Shown here piece by piece: positions 12,501 to 22,772 of a DNA stretch of 64,000 bases (positions are counted from its first letter, which is position 1; each line of letters opens with the position of its first letter). A program made the translations under genes and the position numbers. The DNA is from Blastomussa wellsi (taxonomy: Eukaryota > Cnidaria > Anthozoa > Scleractinia > Plerogyridae). The notes beneath the pieces are model-generated. The model saw nothing but the letters and a program-made list of their open reading frames with translations. It did not search any database and was not told the DNA's origin. The stretch spans positions 7,924,933-7,988,932 of the forward strand of contig OX393565.1 in assembly GCA_947652115.1 (NCBI GenBank), given 5' to 3'.

Positions 12501-14602
12501 GAAAACGTAAAGAATGTGGGGTTAAAATAATGAAAATTATGGTCACTGGAATCAACTACTGCTCCAGAAATTAATTCACATAAAAATAACCTGACCTAAT
12601 AAATCAACATGCAATTTCAAAACTGGAATTTTAATTTAAATTCATGAAGCATTAACGTTTTTGCAATTATAAGGAAATAATATGCTTACAAGGTTATAAA
12701 AAGTTAGCATCCCTTGTGCACGGCCAGTAAATTCACTGGAACAGATTCTTTAGGCTTAGCAATGAGTACCCCACATCGTGGCAAAATAGTGAGCAAATTT
12801 CATTAAATTATGTTTACTATTACAGCCATAGAAAATCTGCAAAGCCGACCTGACTGGGAAGTGCCCATTCTCTGGTAACAACAACAAGGTTTCTTTCTTC
12901 AGCTGATCATTATCTGAAATTCAAAAGTATATTACATAGTGGAACCAACTGCTTTTCTGCTGTCCATTGATTATGTTTGTCTTACTGTGCTGCCTACTAT
13001 ATCACCCACCAGTCTGAAGCATTCTTTTAGTAGATCCCCGCCTTAGAGTAAATGAGCAATGTTTTCTTCCACAGAATCCCTCCCCTTTACTCACAAGTTT
13101 ACTTTAAGGCCCATTGCTCCAATTAGAGCATAGGCCATTGACAACACCTTGCCAGCGAACTTGATATTGGATCTTTCATTCTACTTTCTTCCAGGTGTAT
13201 CCCATTATCTTTAGTTATAAGTTCCACATCATAATCCCATCACCAGCTGTTTCTGGGGTGCCCTCTCTTTCTCTTCCCTTGGGGCTTCCAATTCAGGGCA
13301 TGGTAAGTGATGCTGTCTGCTTTCCATAGGGTGTGTCCAATCCAACCCCATTTTCTTTTCTTTAAATTTTAGCAATCTGTTAATTTTGGGTTTGGAGTAT
13401 CGGTTGAATAACGGCCAAGTGCCAGTCGAGTATCGGTCGATATGTAGGCCAAGTAGAAGTCGACACTCGGCCGATATTCAACCACGTATCGACTGACACT
13501 TGGTCGACGACTGAGACCAAGTTTCGACCAGGTATTGGTGAGGTATCGGCAAACTATCAGTAAAGTATCGATGATGAAGATCGAACGACAGTGTCGGGCG
13601 ACACTGCCTACAGTAAACATGATCCAACTTGCTCCCTCACCTTTTGCTGGACCATGCTCAATCCCTGTAATGTACTTTTATTAAATTTTAATCAACTATT
13701 TTAAAATACTTATATATATTATTGTAACATGTTTACCTATGCCCCACCTGGAAACCATCTTTTTTTTGCATGTGGCTAGCCCCCCCCCCCAACATTCCTT
13801 GACAGGTGCATCAGAAAGAAAAAGTAGATGAAGCACATCTTGTCTTCATGAATTTTCAAAATGCCTATGGGGGTCTTCCGACAACTACGGATAATGTTGG
13901 GTAATCACTGAAAACCCTGATAAAAATGTCACATGTCTTTGACTTGGAAAAAGTTGGAAGGTAAAGGGGCATTTTCAAAAAACAGAGAAATGTAGCTAAA
14001 ACATATGCACAACATGTACACACATTTACAATTACATTTTCAATTTACATTTTCGTGCGACATGCCTGAAAACTAGCTAAGCTTAATGCTTATGAAGCCA
14101 AGTACATGACTACTATAAATAACATTTACTTTATTTTTAATTTTTACTTACAAGAAAGTACAACGTGACTTTGTCCCTATAACATGTCCTTGAAGTCCTG
14201 TAATCAGCACGTTACGAGTATATAATGGAAACTTGACGCACTCATAGTCTTCATACTATTTCTCACCTCTCGTTCCTGCTGCAGTATTTATCAGATGTTG
14301 TGGAGTTTTTTGCTGCAAAGCTGTTAGGTAATCTCCCCTGCATAGGCAAACTACAATACTCCTTAGCTCCTCCAGTTCGCCTGCAGAAATTACATTTATC
14401 ATCACATTATTTCAGCATTTATCCAATCTAAAAGATGAGTGTACGTATTGGGTAATAATCAAGGGATTTCTTGCAAATTTTTGTCACCTAGATCCGTCTC
14501 ATTAAGCCGAAGAGTATCAATTATAGAAGCGATCTTCCCTTCATTCCTCTCCAGGACAGCTGTTTCTAAATTACACAGAATTTCAGTCGAATCAGTAGCC
14601 AT
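1447..14602 (-). CDS. TTC27: TTC27-like tetratricopeptide repeat protein, N-terminal 13 exons (gene runs off left edge)
   Basis: Exons in coding order: 14602-14488 (ATG at 14602), 14380-14267, 12913 to about 12787 or 12850, 11932-11828, 10232-10140, 9696-9590, 8838-8766, 6396-6345, 5139-5044, 4803-4763, 4010-3892, 2686-2620 and 1560-1447. Except at the exon 3/4 junction, phases join without stops. The order of conserved blocks follows animal TTC27: CNWTGP, then the ILVETEES helix, then VHLELGYLYLYYYD, then ALGKRTIFQE, then DVALNDDVLLN, then RSRLEKDSTRRMERSM. These lie before the main TPR block, which is outside the window. TTC27 is a widely conserved cytosolic TPR protein related to yeast Emw1; its molecular role is poorly defined. 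The 3' end of exon 3 is unresolved because no donor joins exon 4 in frame. The exon 6 donor (GTTGTG) was chosen on phase alone. Introns are packed with mobile elements. Orientation is divergent from HTD2, with 1.4 kb between start codons. Confidence 0.87.
1863..2560. mobile_element. MITE-like element with about 70-bp terminal inverted repeats
   Basis: The left arm (1863-1935, starting GTAGCCTCCTCTCCTACGCA) is matched in reverse complement by the right arm (2490-2560, ending GCCTGCGTAGGAGGCTAC), including the shared internal block with TTAAGCAGG. No coding capacity. The element sits in a TTC27 intron and its right end is about 60 bases from exon 12. Confidence 0.7.
2378..2475. repeat. Two-copy tandem repeat, period 60
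   Basis: GGATTTTAG followed by TAAAATCTGATTGGC and AGCGGCGG occurs at 2378 and again at 2438 with small differences. It lies inside the MITE-like element at 1863-2560. Confidence 0.75.
3266..3520. repeat. Long hairpin plus Penelope-type terminal sequence
   Basis: The arms 3266-3358 and 3365-3459 are nearly perfect reverse complements with a turn at about 3361. Each arm contains the ACGAAGGGCTAACGCTC block seen again near 36690. The right arm continues through a tail (3460-3520) also found at 36777-36840. The hammerhead-like core is mutated in both arms here (CCGACGA in place of CTGACGA). It lies in a TTC27 intron. Confidence 0.75.
4464..4705. mobile_element. Fold-back MITE-like element
   Basis: The left arm (4464-4560, containing GGCCACCCAACAAAC and AGCCAATCAGAGAGCGCG) reappears as its reverse complement at 4610-4705. 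The spacer is about 50 bases. It lies in the TTC27 intron between exons 10 and 11, very close to exon 10 (4763-4803). Confidence 0.78.
6617..7190. repeat. Perfect or near-perfect tandem duplication, period 287
   Basis: The unit starting TTATACAGAACACATCC at 6617 starts again at 6904 and repeats through ACTCAACCATTG. I found no difference by eye. Each unit contains a short MITE-like hairpin with TIR CATAGAAAGTG/CACTTTCTATG and the inner palindrome around GAACGAGTGAACGCAGCGAAC. Such identity implies a recent duplication or an assembly artefact. It lies in the TTC27 intron between exons 7 and 8. Confidence 0.9.
9143..9267. mobile_element. Short fold-back element
   Basis: GTGTTTACATAGCCTCATCT at 9143 is matched by AGATGAGGCTATGTAAACAC ending at 9267, and the G-rich and C-rich inner arms (GAGGGGGTTTGGG, CCCCAACCCCCT) also pair. 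No coding content. It lies in the TTC27 intron between exons 6 and 7. Confidence 0.75.
9940..10012 (+). repeat. tRNA-derived SINE-like fragment
   Basis: An A-box-like stretch (TTGGTAGAGCATCGCACC) is followed about 35 bases later by a degenerate B box (GGTTCAATTCCC). The GTAGAGCATCGCACC block is shared with the SINE-like copies near 21150, 34430 and 35935. The acceptor stem does not pair, so it is not a functional tRNA. Confidence 0.5.
10306..10368. repeat. Perfect short palindrome
   Basis: TGTCGTGGTTTAAATT at the left and AATTTAAACCACAACAC at the right flank an inner TCCCTGGTTTAAA/TTTAAACCAGGGA pair. It would form a cruciform or hairpin of about 60 bases. It is likely the remnant of a small MITE. 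Confidence 0.6.
11409..11479 (-). repeat. tRNA-derived SINE-like fragment
   Basis: On the minus strand the order is GGGAGGTGTAGCTAAGCAGTCTAATGG (A-box-like) and then GGGTTTGAGCCCTGG (B-box-like). The spacing fits a tRNA head, but no clean cloverleaf is visible, which points to a SINE head and not a tRNA gene. Confidence 0.45.
11519..11694. mobile_element. Small inverted-repeat element
   Basis: CATGAAAGGGGTGGGGATGCTC near the left end pairs with GAGCATCCCCGCCCCTTTCATATG near the right, and the outer CCCAGGGGGGAG/CCCCCCGGG also pair. Non-coding; it lies in the TTC27 intron upstream of exon 5. Confidence 0.6.
13385..13600. repeat. Degenerate short-unit repeat built on GTATCGGTCGA-like and GGCCAAGT-like words
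   Basis: The words GTATCGGT, TCGACACTCGGCCGAT, ACGTATCGAC and TTGGTCGAC recur in both orientations across about 200 bases. The open minus-strand frame here is composed of these words and resembles no protein I know. It lies in the TTC27 intron between exons 2 and 3. Confidence 0.45.
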
Positions 14603-16026
14603 ACTGCTGTAAAACACGTTTTCTTCCAGGCGTCACACGTGCGGATAAACTAGTTCCAGTTCTTTCGCAGTCATATATTTGCATGGTGGCTCGCCTGGTA
14701 GTGCTTGCAGTGCGGTCCGAATTTAGGATTTTTTGAAAACCATAGCTAGATTCCTCAGTATAAATCTTCTTGAAATACCCAGAAAATACCCGATTAAATT
14801 GTCATCCACTGTACATGAAGTTGTCCAAATGCTCTGGGGTGGTGAAAACCGGGCTTTTGACTTTTCTGAGATTTTGTGATTGAATTCCCCACTATAGACT
14901 CAAATACGCAGAAGTACTCTCGCAGAAAAACTCGGAAATAACATCGATGTGTACTTTCGCTGCGTGTAGGCTTCACACTCCCTTTTGTTAGCTCTTATTT
15001 TCGTGATTCGGGAAAATTAAGTTTTAATATCTGTGAAAAATTTGTAGAAAATTTGTTTTTAAACATGGTTTAGAGGACTTTCACTGAGATTACATACTTG
15101 TTTGATATCAAAATGTGACCCTTCTCCTGCATATTTATTTTCCGTGGGATTCCTTTTCAGACCAGCCAACTCCTAATAAAGGAAAATCTGGAGACCCGTG
15201 AACAAAAATCGGGAGATTGTACAAAAAGTAGCGAGATTCTATTTTTATTTCGATCAAGATTAAACAAACCCATTTTCCATCGAGGTAAAGTTCTGTTACA
15301 GTCAAAACAGCTCAAGCGTTCCTATCAAGAGTGAATTAATGAATTCATTAATGGAAATTTGATTTCATTCTTTGCTTCAATATGCCATTCTTGAAGTGAA
15401 TACTTCAATGTTCAAACGGCGACTCGATTAAAATCTCGAATGTTGATTGTTGTCTGGCTTCACGCAACGTGCACGTGTGAATTTGGCCAAAATGTGCATA
15501 ATTTTGACTGCAACTGGTCAACCGCCAATTGTCACACACACTGTTTTCTCGTCATTTTGTTCATCACTCGCTTTTTTCAAACCTCTCATAATACGAAAAG
15601 AGAAGCAAGAGACTTAAGTGCCCTAATAGGGTTCAAAAACACTGCTGGCAGAAGAGAAAGTGGGAAAAATATTGTTGAACCAGGTTTTGTTTTTATGCAA
15701 ATTAGGGATATTTTGCCGCGCGAGGTCAGGTATTATGAAATCAAAATCGAGTCGCCGTTTGAACACTGCCATTTTCCCTTGCATGATTTTCTTTTGGTTC
15801 TTACCCCACCCACATCTCTTTTCAAATTGTCCGGACTGGTCACAGCTCGCTATTTTCTCGTATTTTTCTTCGCGATAAAACTGCAGGGTCCGAATTCACT
15901 ACTCTCGGTGGGGAGGGGTGTGGGGGGTGGGAGGGGTGGTGCAATGCTTAGGAACGGGGCTAGTGCCAGTTCCGTCGCAGTGACCAACAACATGGGTACG
16001 CCTGGGACATTATTGCTCTTGTTGTG
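14603..16026. other. Intergenic interval between TTC27 and HTD2 start codons
   Basis: This is the 5' side of both divergent genes and should contain their promoters and 5' UTRs. I could not identify a convincing TATA box, initiator or CpG-dense block. A 195-codon frame (15440-16027) overlaps the HTD2 start as TGATG; its C-terminal part is Gly-rich low complexity and it resembles no known protein. Confidence 0.5.
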
Positions 16027-19000
16027 ATGGCCGCATGTATTGAAAGAATTTTGGTTTCTCGGGGAATTAACTTCCTTCCAACTGCTCGTTACTTTGCTAA
16101 TAACTCTTCGGCATTGTTTAAAGTTGGAGATGAGGTAGTAGTCCGTCGGGTTGTTTCTATTACAGATGTGCAGGAATTTACCCGCATCACTGGGGATACG
16201 AACCCCATACATTCAGATGAGAAATTTGCAAAGAAAACGAGGATCGGACAACTCATCGTGCACGGTGTAATACTTAACGGGTATTGTGATGTACATAATA
16301 CATTTTATTTTGATGAATAGTTCTTCTTTGTTTTCTTTAAGGGCCTGATTTTTCACCCCGGCCTGACATTTCAATCCACAGGCAGCCCAAGCTTACTTCA
16401 TGTAGCCGTCATGACGATTTGACATACAGACTTTATATGGCAACTTCACTTCAGTTCTCAAAATACAAAATAAAACCATGAATGCATAAATAAACTTCAT
16501 CTACCTCTAAATGGAATTGTGTTTGTTTCTTCCGTGTAATCCGAAGTTAATTTGGGGCCATTTGAAGCTAGCTTTTGAGTCAAGCATTGTTCGGTGTAGT
16601 CTCCTATAAGAATGAAGTGAAAGGCAGGAGACTCAGGCCAGTAATACTCCAGAGGCGACCCGACAAATCACTCTCGCATCACAAAATAAGGCAAAGAATT
16701 CCATAAAAAACACCATATCCATGTAGGCAGATAATTTCCCCATCGTATTTACTCTTCTCAGTGATTGCACAGATATTATTTAGCTGTTTTGCTACCTTCC
16801 TATGCGTTTGCCTTTTTTGGCGGCTACGGCCACACGACAGCAGATTGCTTTCTGCACTCTCATTGGTCAATTCAAATCACCAGCAATCTGCTGTCATGTG
16901 CCCGTAGCCGCCGAAAAAGGCAAACACATGGGAAGGTAGCAAAACAGCTGAATGATATCCGAATTTTCTCGATCTAAAATCACAGTGCAATCACCGAGAA
17001 GAGAAAATACGATGGGGAAATTATCTCGCTACATGGATATGGTGTTTTTTATGGAATTCTTTGCCTTATTTTGTGATGCGAGAGTGATTTGTCGGGTCGC
17101 CTCCGGAGTATTACTGGCGCAAATCTCCTGCCTTTCACTATGTTCTTGTAGGAGACTACACCAAACAATACCCGACTCAAAAGCTAGCTTCAAATGGCCC
17201 CAAATTAACTCCGGATTACACGGAAGAAACAAACACAATTCCATTTAGAGGTAGATGAAGTTTATTTATGCCTTCATGGTTGTATTTTGCATTTTGAGAA
17301 GTTCCCATGCAAAGTCTGTAAGTCAAATCATCATGACGGCTACATGAAGTAAGCTTGGGCTGCCTATGTTTAACTCAGCAGTTAAAATACATTCACCAAA
17401 AATTCAGCAGAATAAAATTAGTAGAATAAACAGCAAAATTTTTTGTCAGCAAAATAACTAACATGATATTTTTAATTGCAACAATTTCATTTTTTCATGT
17501 AATAATAAAATTAGATAACAATACAAATTCTCGATTTCAGCCCAAGATGAAAAACTCTTGTCATTTAATTGCAAACGCCCTTTTCAGAAGGTTCTGGATT
17601 CTTATCAGAAATCTCAGCCCAAATAACAGGGCTGAAATTCACCATTCAAACAGGCCCTAAGGTAAAACATGGAGTGCTTTCCATTTATTCCGTTATTTCA
17701 GTAAGAATTCAATGGAAAGATCCGTTTCGGTTTGTTTTGACTGGTATATTAGGGACCACCTCTGGAGGTGGTCCACTTTGATTGGTCGGGCCGATTGGAC
17801 CCAAGTTTACAGTTCCATTTTCAAAAAACTGGTTAGTTGCCTCAGTTTAGCTCACCGCATTCTTGGGGCTGACCAGCTGGGCAATGGAATGCAAAATGGA
17901 AAGGACTGTTCCACCTGGTTGGCCCAGTTAAATCGGAAAATGTCTTTCCGTTTGACAACAGTTAATCTCGGTTGGCCCGACTGGTCGGACTGAGATAATG
18001 GAAAGCACTCATGAACAAGCAGATATGAACCACAATCCAGCCCAATTATTTTGGGTTCTGAATTTAAATACACATCCCCTTGAAACTATCCCCCCTCTTT
18101 TCAAGCACAGAAAGTAATGTGACCACTGTTTATCTTAAATACCTTTATTTGTTATATATGTTACACATCCTACATTTTACACATGAACCTCTGGCTCGGA
18201 CATTGAGGGCGACCTTGTGAAGTGCACTCTATATACACCTGTAGATGAAAGTAAAAAATGATCATTGTAGTGAATTTTCAATTTAAAGGGGCATCGTCAT
18301 GAACTCTTTATTCCAGTTACTTAGATTGAAAACCCACCATAATGCCTATATATGGGCAATAACTGAACTGTTAGCCAATCACAGTGCACGTTATAATTGT
18401 GAAAGCTCCAGACATGACAAGCAGTGGTTATTCTAATCATGCCAGTTCTTTATTCGGGGAATTTTATGCTCTGAATAAAGTACAGTTATTTAACCTTTTT
18501 GTGGCCTTATGTGCAACAGAGTGTGAAGAAGATAGGTGATGTGAGGTGATGTAAGCAGTAAGGATGCACAATGTAAAACTAGGGAATCACCTTAATACAT
18601 GTATGTGCTCTCACCGCCACAGTTTATTGATTGCCAGTGTTCACAAAACACATGCTTGACTTGGTAATTTTGCCTGTTTTCATTTTAGCATAATTTCAGC
18701 TATCCATGGTACTAAACTTCCAGGTCCTGGTTGTATGATTCTGTCGCAGTCCCTGAAATATCCTGCTCCATGTAAGTATACTGTATACAATGGTGGAACT
18801 AATGGAAGGAACTTGGGGTCCCTTTGCCTGAAAATTGTTGAAATGGACCTCAAATTTTCTTCCTTCACCTTTTTTAGAAGGAGAAAGCAACAACATCACT
18901 CTGGCTCCCTCCTTTTTTTTTAAGCAAGTCAAGTCGGCTCAACACCATTTGACTCAGTTTTATACATTTTCAGACCATAAAAAACATGAGGTCAAATGTC

Positions 19001-21060
19001 ATGTTTGCCATTACATGTTCACAGATGCTCTCAAATGGCTTCCAAACCATCTTGATATTTTGCATATAGTTTCATATTGATTTATCATAATCACAAAACA
19101 AATGAAAAATTTATAAAGAAACGATTTAATCCTACAGGGCAGGCAAGGCTTGCTAGTATTTGTTGTATTGTACACCCACCATGTTGGAGACATTTGTTAC
19201 TGGTGCACTCCATATTGTCTGAAATAGATTGTTTTGCTAATTGTTTTTAACAGTATTTCCTGGAGAAGAGGTATTGACCCACGTCCAGGTGACAGAGTTA
19301 AGGCATTCCATTATGACTTGTCGTGTCACTTGTACAGCAGTTCAAAGAAGCAAAGTAAGTTTCCGTGTTGAAATTTACATATTAATTAAAGTGATTCACT
19401 GGCTTTGCACTTAGGTGCGTTAAGCTTATCATCAAGTATAGAAATTATTTGCATATGTAAAAAAGTAAGATGTGTGAGTCGTAGGGTGCTTACTTAATTA
19501 CTACCATTTACACAAACCATCTGGTTGTGATTGGAAATTTCACATGAAACTATTTCATAACTGATCTTGGCTTGGTTTTAGAGCAAAAGGAAATGGCTGA
19601 AAACCTATCCACCATATTCATTGAAAAGATAGAAAAGAATACAACAAGTCTGCTGGCCATATCCAGTGGCCAATAATTTTCAAAATGCTCCAAACAGAAT
19701 GATTGCAAACCAGTTCATTTTCCAACTGCAATTTTCAGGTTCTTAGGTTGATGATGATATAGGTTCTTAGGTTGATGATGTTGATGATCCACTATGCAAA
19801 AATTAAAACGGACCACTGAAATTTTGTGAGTGAGTTGGCGCTATCTTTCATGACAAGGAATAGCAAGAATAAACCTTGACATCAACCTTAAAACGAGCTG
19901 CCTTGATGGCCAGTATTGGATAGTCATGCAACAGTCGACCTTTCAACTAGCTGAATTCAAGCCTCAGATAATACTCCTTTTAAATGAGTGAAAGAGACTG
20001 CCATGCAACACTCCTCTTCATTAAGCAGAGAAGGCCATTGATCAATGCACCCTTTCAGCTAAGTGGGGACTGAGTCCCTCTTTTCCATGAATTGGAGTAG
20101 ACTCTCAGGCAATGCTTCTCTCCACTGAGCAGAGGAGAACATCATGCAATGTTCCTCCCCAGTGGAGTGCACTTTTTCTCTCCATTCTGTGGAGATGACT
20201 GTGATGCAGCACTCGTCTCCACTAACAGGAGACGACACTAGTGTGGCATTCCCATCGACTACGTTACGATCCACGATTTGCCAAGTGTCATGAAATATCA
20301 TGGTCCCGTATTTTCCATGAAGCTTCTCATTTCGACCCTAACTGCAGTAAGGAAAGGTGACACTAACATCTCAATCCTCTCCACCAAGTGAAGATGTCGT
20401 TAACATGCCAAATTATCCTCTCCACTAAGGGGAGAAGACCCTAACATGACAGTCCTCACCACCAAGTGAAAAAGACCCCAACATGACAATCCTCTCGACC
20501 AGGTGAAGAAGACCCTAACATGACAATCCTTGCCACTAAGGGAAGTTGACCCTAATGTGACAATCCTCTCCACTAGGGCAAGGTGAAGGTCCAGGTGAAG
20601 AAGACCCTAACATGACAATCCTTGCCACTAAGGGAAGATGGCCCTAATGTGACAATCCTCTCCACTAAGGCAAGAAGGCCCTAACATGGCATTCCTCTCC
20701 AGCAAGTGAAAAAGACCCTAACATGACAATCCTCTCCACTAAGGGAAGATGACCTTAATGTGACAATCCTCTCCACTAAGGGAAGAAGGCCCTAATGTGA
20801 CAATCCTCTCCACTAAGGGAAGATGACCCTAATGTGACAATCCTCTCCTCTAAGGCAAGAAGGCCCTAACATGGCATTCCTCTCCACCAAGTGAAGATGT
20901 CGTTAACATGACAACCCTCGCCACTAAAGGCCGTTTTTCACTAGCGCATAACCTTAACGACATAAGCATAAACACTGCGGATGTAAATGAAAGGGAGGAA
21001 TGATCATCGCAGTGAATTTCCAATTTAAGCAGTTGGAAAGAAGAAGCCTAAAAAAATCAA

Positions 21061-21093
<33 letters not shown>

Positions 21094-21670
21094 CATACCG
21101 GTGCGAAAAAAATTAACTCAATAAATTGACCTTGCTCTCAATGTGTGGCTCAGTTAGTAGAGCATCGCACCGGTATCGCGGAGGTCACGGGGTCGAATCC
21201 CGTTGAAACCGTGATTTTTTCAGGATTCTTTTTTCCAGTTGCCTAAATTGGAAATTAACTGCGATGATCATTCCTCACTTTCAAAAACAAGTGTGTTTGT
21301 TCTTCCTATGTTCGTGCTTATAGCGTTATGCCTATACTTGTGCACTGGTGAAAACCTAACCAGAGAAGACTGTAATGCAACACTCAATCCCAGTTAGTAG
21401 AGAAGACTGCCACATGATGGTCCACTCCAGCGAGTGGAGAAGACCTTTACAAAGAGGTGCACGTGAACACTGATTGATGCTGTAAATAACCCAACTGGTC
21501 CCTGTAATAAGCATGTTTTTAACAGGATAACATCGAGCAATGGTTATCAGAATTTTCAGAACCCTGCAAGACTAGTTTAATTTTGAGCTATTTGATATTT
21601 AATAAACTTGTTGCAGGTTGTTCTATCTGGTGAGACACAACTGTTGGTTCCGCAGAGTCAACATAATTAA
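16027..21670 (+). CDS. HTD2: Hydroxyacyl-thioester dehydratase type 2, mitochondrial (MaoC-like), complete four-exon gene
   Basis: Exons 16027-16280, 18689-18771, 19254-19354 and 21617-21670 join in frame (phases 2, 1, 0) to give 163 residues and a TAA, close to the usual length of animal HTD2. The protein is a single hot-dog MaoC domain. The N-terminal ~25 residues are Arg-rich without acids after residue 6, consistent with a mitochondrial presequence. The hydratase signature GDTNPIHSD carries the catalytic Asp57 and His62, followed by the VHG turn. Exon 2 encodes GTKLPGPG, also typical. The family catalyses the 3-hydroxyacyl-ACP dehydration of mitochondrial type II fatty-acid synthesis, which feeds lipoic acid formation. 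In vertebrates the HTD2 frame is intronless and shares a transcript with RPP14; here the coding region has three introns and no RPP14-like frame was seen upstream. Intron 1 holds two palindromic elements; intron 3 holds a minisatellite and a SINE pair. Confidence 0.93.
16381..17364. mobile_element. Long fold-back element in HTD2 intron 1
   Basis: GGCAGCCCAAGCTTACTTCA at 16381 is matched by its reverse complement ending at 17364. Pairing continues through both arms to a centre near 16870, with CTACCTCTAAATGGAATTG against its mirror at about 17235-17255. The result is a roughly 980-bp near-palindrome. Arms differ by scattered substitutions and small indels. No transposase frame is present, so it would be a non-autonomous fold-back transposon. 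Confidence 0.85.
17669..18014. mobile_element. MITE-like element with TIR around GGAGTGCTTTCCATT
   Basis: The left end CATGGAGTGCTTTCCATT and right end AATGGAAAGCACTCATG are inverted copies, and the interior has further self-complementary Trp-codon-like GGTTGGCCC blocks. It lies in HTD2 intron 1, 300 bases after the larger fold-back element. Confidence 0.65.
20000..20928. repeat. Minisatellite array, about 37-bp unit, in HTD2 intron 3
   Basis: The unit ACAATCCTCTCCACTAAGGG followed by AAGATGACCCTAATGTG recurs many times, with a clear period of 37 between 20790 and 20827. The left part (20000-20380) and sequence after the SINE pair (21360-21450) contain more diverged units of the same type, so the SINE pair seems to have landed inside the array. 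Confidence 0.85.
20929..21357. mobile_element. Head-to-head pair of tRNA-derived SINE-like copies forming a palindrome
   Basis: A minus-strand copy (tRNA-like part about 21061-21106) faces a plus-strand copy (about 21144-21210). The plus copy shows GGCTCAGTTAGTAGAGCATC (A box) and GGTCGAATCCC (B box). Both continue outward through matching 3' tails (TTCCAATTTAAGCAGTTGGAA on the left and its mirror on the right, then GATGATCATTCCT) to ends GGCCGTTTTTCACTAG and CACTGGTGAAAACC. The outer ends also pair, so the whole unit may move as one element. Confidence 0.7.
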
Positions 21671-21690
21671 GGACATTATTTTGTAAGTGA

Positions 21691-21696
21691 AATAAA
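21691..21696 (+). terminator. Poly(A) signal AATAAA of HTD2
   Basis: A canonical AATAAA lies 20 bases after the HTD2 stop codon, followed by T-rich sequence. This implies a very short 3' UTR, unless later signals are used. Confidence 0.55.
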
Positions 21697-21699
21697 CTA

Positions 21700-22436
21700 T
21701 TTTTTTTAATTTGCACAAAACTGACTTTTTGTTTTTCATCCAGAAGAAGGTAAAATCAAACAACGATAACAGTACTAATACCTTTCAGAGTATTTGTACA
21801 TGATGTCACAATGGCCATATTTGTGTTAATTACCTAAGAATTAAATTTATCCCTTTTGAGAAATGAGTTTATTTTGGAACACCAATGTGACCTCATGAAA
21901 GCAGCCAAGTGTAATTTGAAAGTGGCATTAAAAAAGAAGCGACTTTAGTAAGGCTTTGATGAGGAAATATTCGAAGAAAGCCACTCCAACTGAACGTTTT
22001 CAGTGATCTTCAGTCTACTTATTCATTTCCCATTTCCAGTTGAAGGTAGCCAGTGGAAGAGATTATATCTGTGGGAGAATATGAGCCTATAACCGTGCTG
22101 GTGCTTATACAGTATAGTTGTCATAAAACAACAGTCACATAGCTGAACATACGGACAGACGATGGAATTGTATCAGGTTAACAGGAAGCAGGCATGCAGG
22201 GCTTCTCATAATTTATTTCCTATGAAAGGGCGTGTGTCCGAAACAGTAATGATAGTGATAGCGGACGTCATATTGCAGAACTCCTCGATAAACTATTATC
22301 AACTAGAACAACGCAACTCATTGGCGTTTGCACTGGAAGGCATAAAAAATTGTCCGCACATTCTGTCTGACTCCAGTTGGGATTGAATCAACCTGATTAG
22401 TCGGATGCGCGAGTGTTCATTTGCAGCCCTGCCGCA
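21700..22436. other. Intergenic spacer after HTD2
   Basis: AT-rich sequence with short random frames only. I see no gene, RNA or clear repeat in it. Confidence 0.5.
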
Positions 22437-22772
22437 TAGTAAACTATCCAACACTGCATCCATTGTCGTACCGCAATAAGATTGGGGATAAATTTGGCGA
22501 CGCGACAACGGTCACAGTGTGGGAGAAAGAAAACTAAGGGTGGGAGGGAGGGAAAGATAACTAGTCTAGCATTAGTTCCCAGGGCTTGCCCGTAAGCACC
22601 TCGTCGCCCCGTACCCGCACGATCCCTCCCTATGCTGCAGTTGAGCCAAAGTGATAATTTATTCATACGTGTTGATCTTATATGCGTCACTTTAATGTAT
22701 GCAGTGTGAATAGTAAACTATCCAACACTGCATCCATTGTCGTACCGCAATAAGATTGGGGATAAATTTGGC
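22437..22772 (-). repeat. Direct-repeat terminus (B1-A2-B2-like) of the tyrosine-recombinase retroelement
   Basis: A 62-bp sequence (TAGTAAACTATCCAACACTG ... AATTTGGC) occurs at 22437-22498 and again, apparently identical, at 22711-22772. The 212 bases between the copies are unique in the window. The unit lies just past the 3' end of the recombinase gene on the minus strand. Ngaro and PAT retroelements end in a B1-A2-B2 layout of this kind, while DIRS1 uses inverted terminal repeats. The matching A1 copy at the 5' end is absent here because the element is truncated. Confidence 0.6.

Noticed and set aside
13369..13620. 83-codon minus-strand frame
   Set aside because: It consists of degenerate short repeats (GTATCGGTCGA-like words) and lies in a TTC27 intron.
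21144..21210. Possible tRNA gene (clear A and B boxes)
   Set aside because: No acceptor-stem pairing, continues into a SINE-type tail, and has several diverged relatives in the window.
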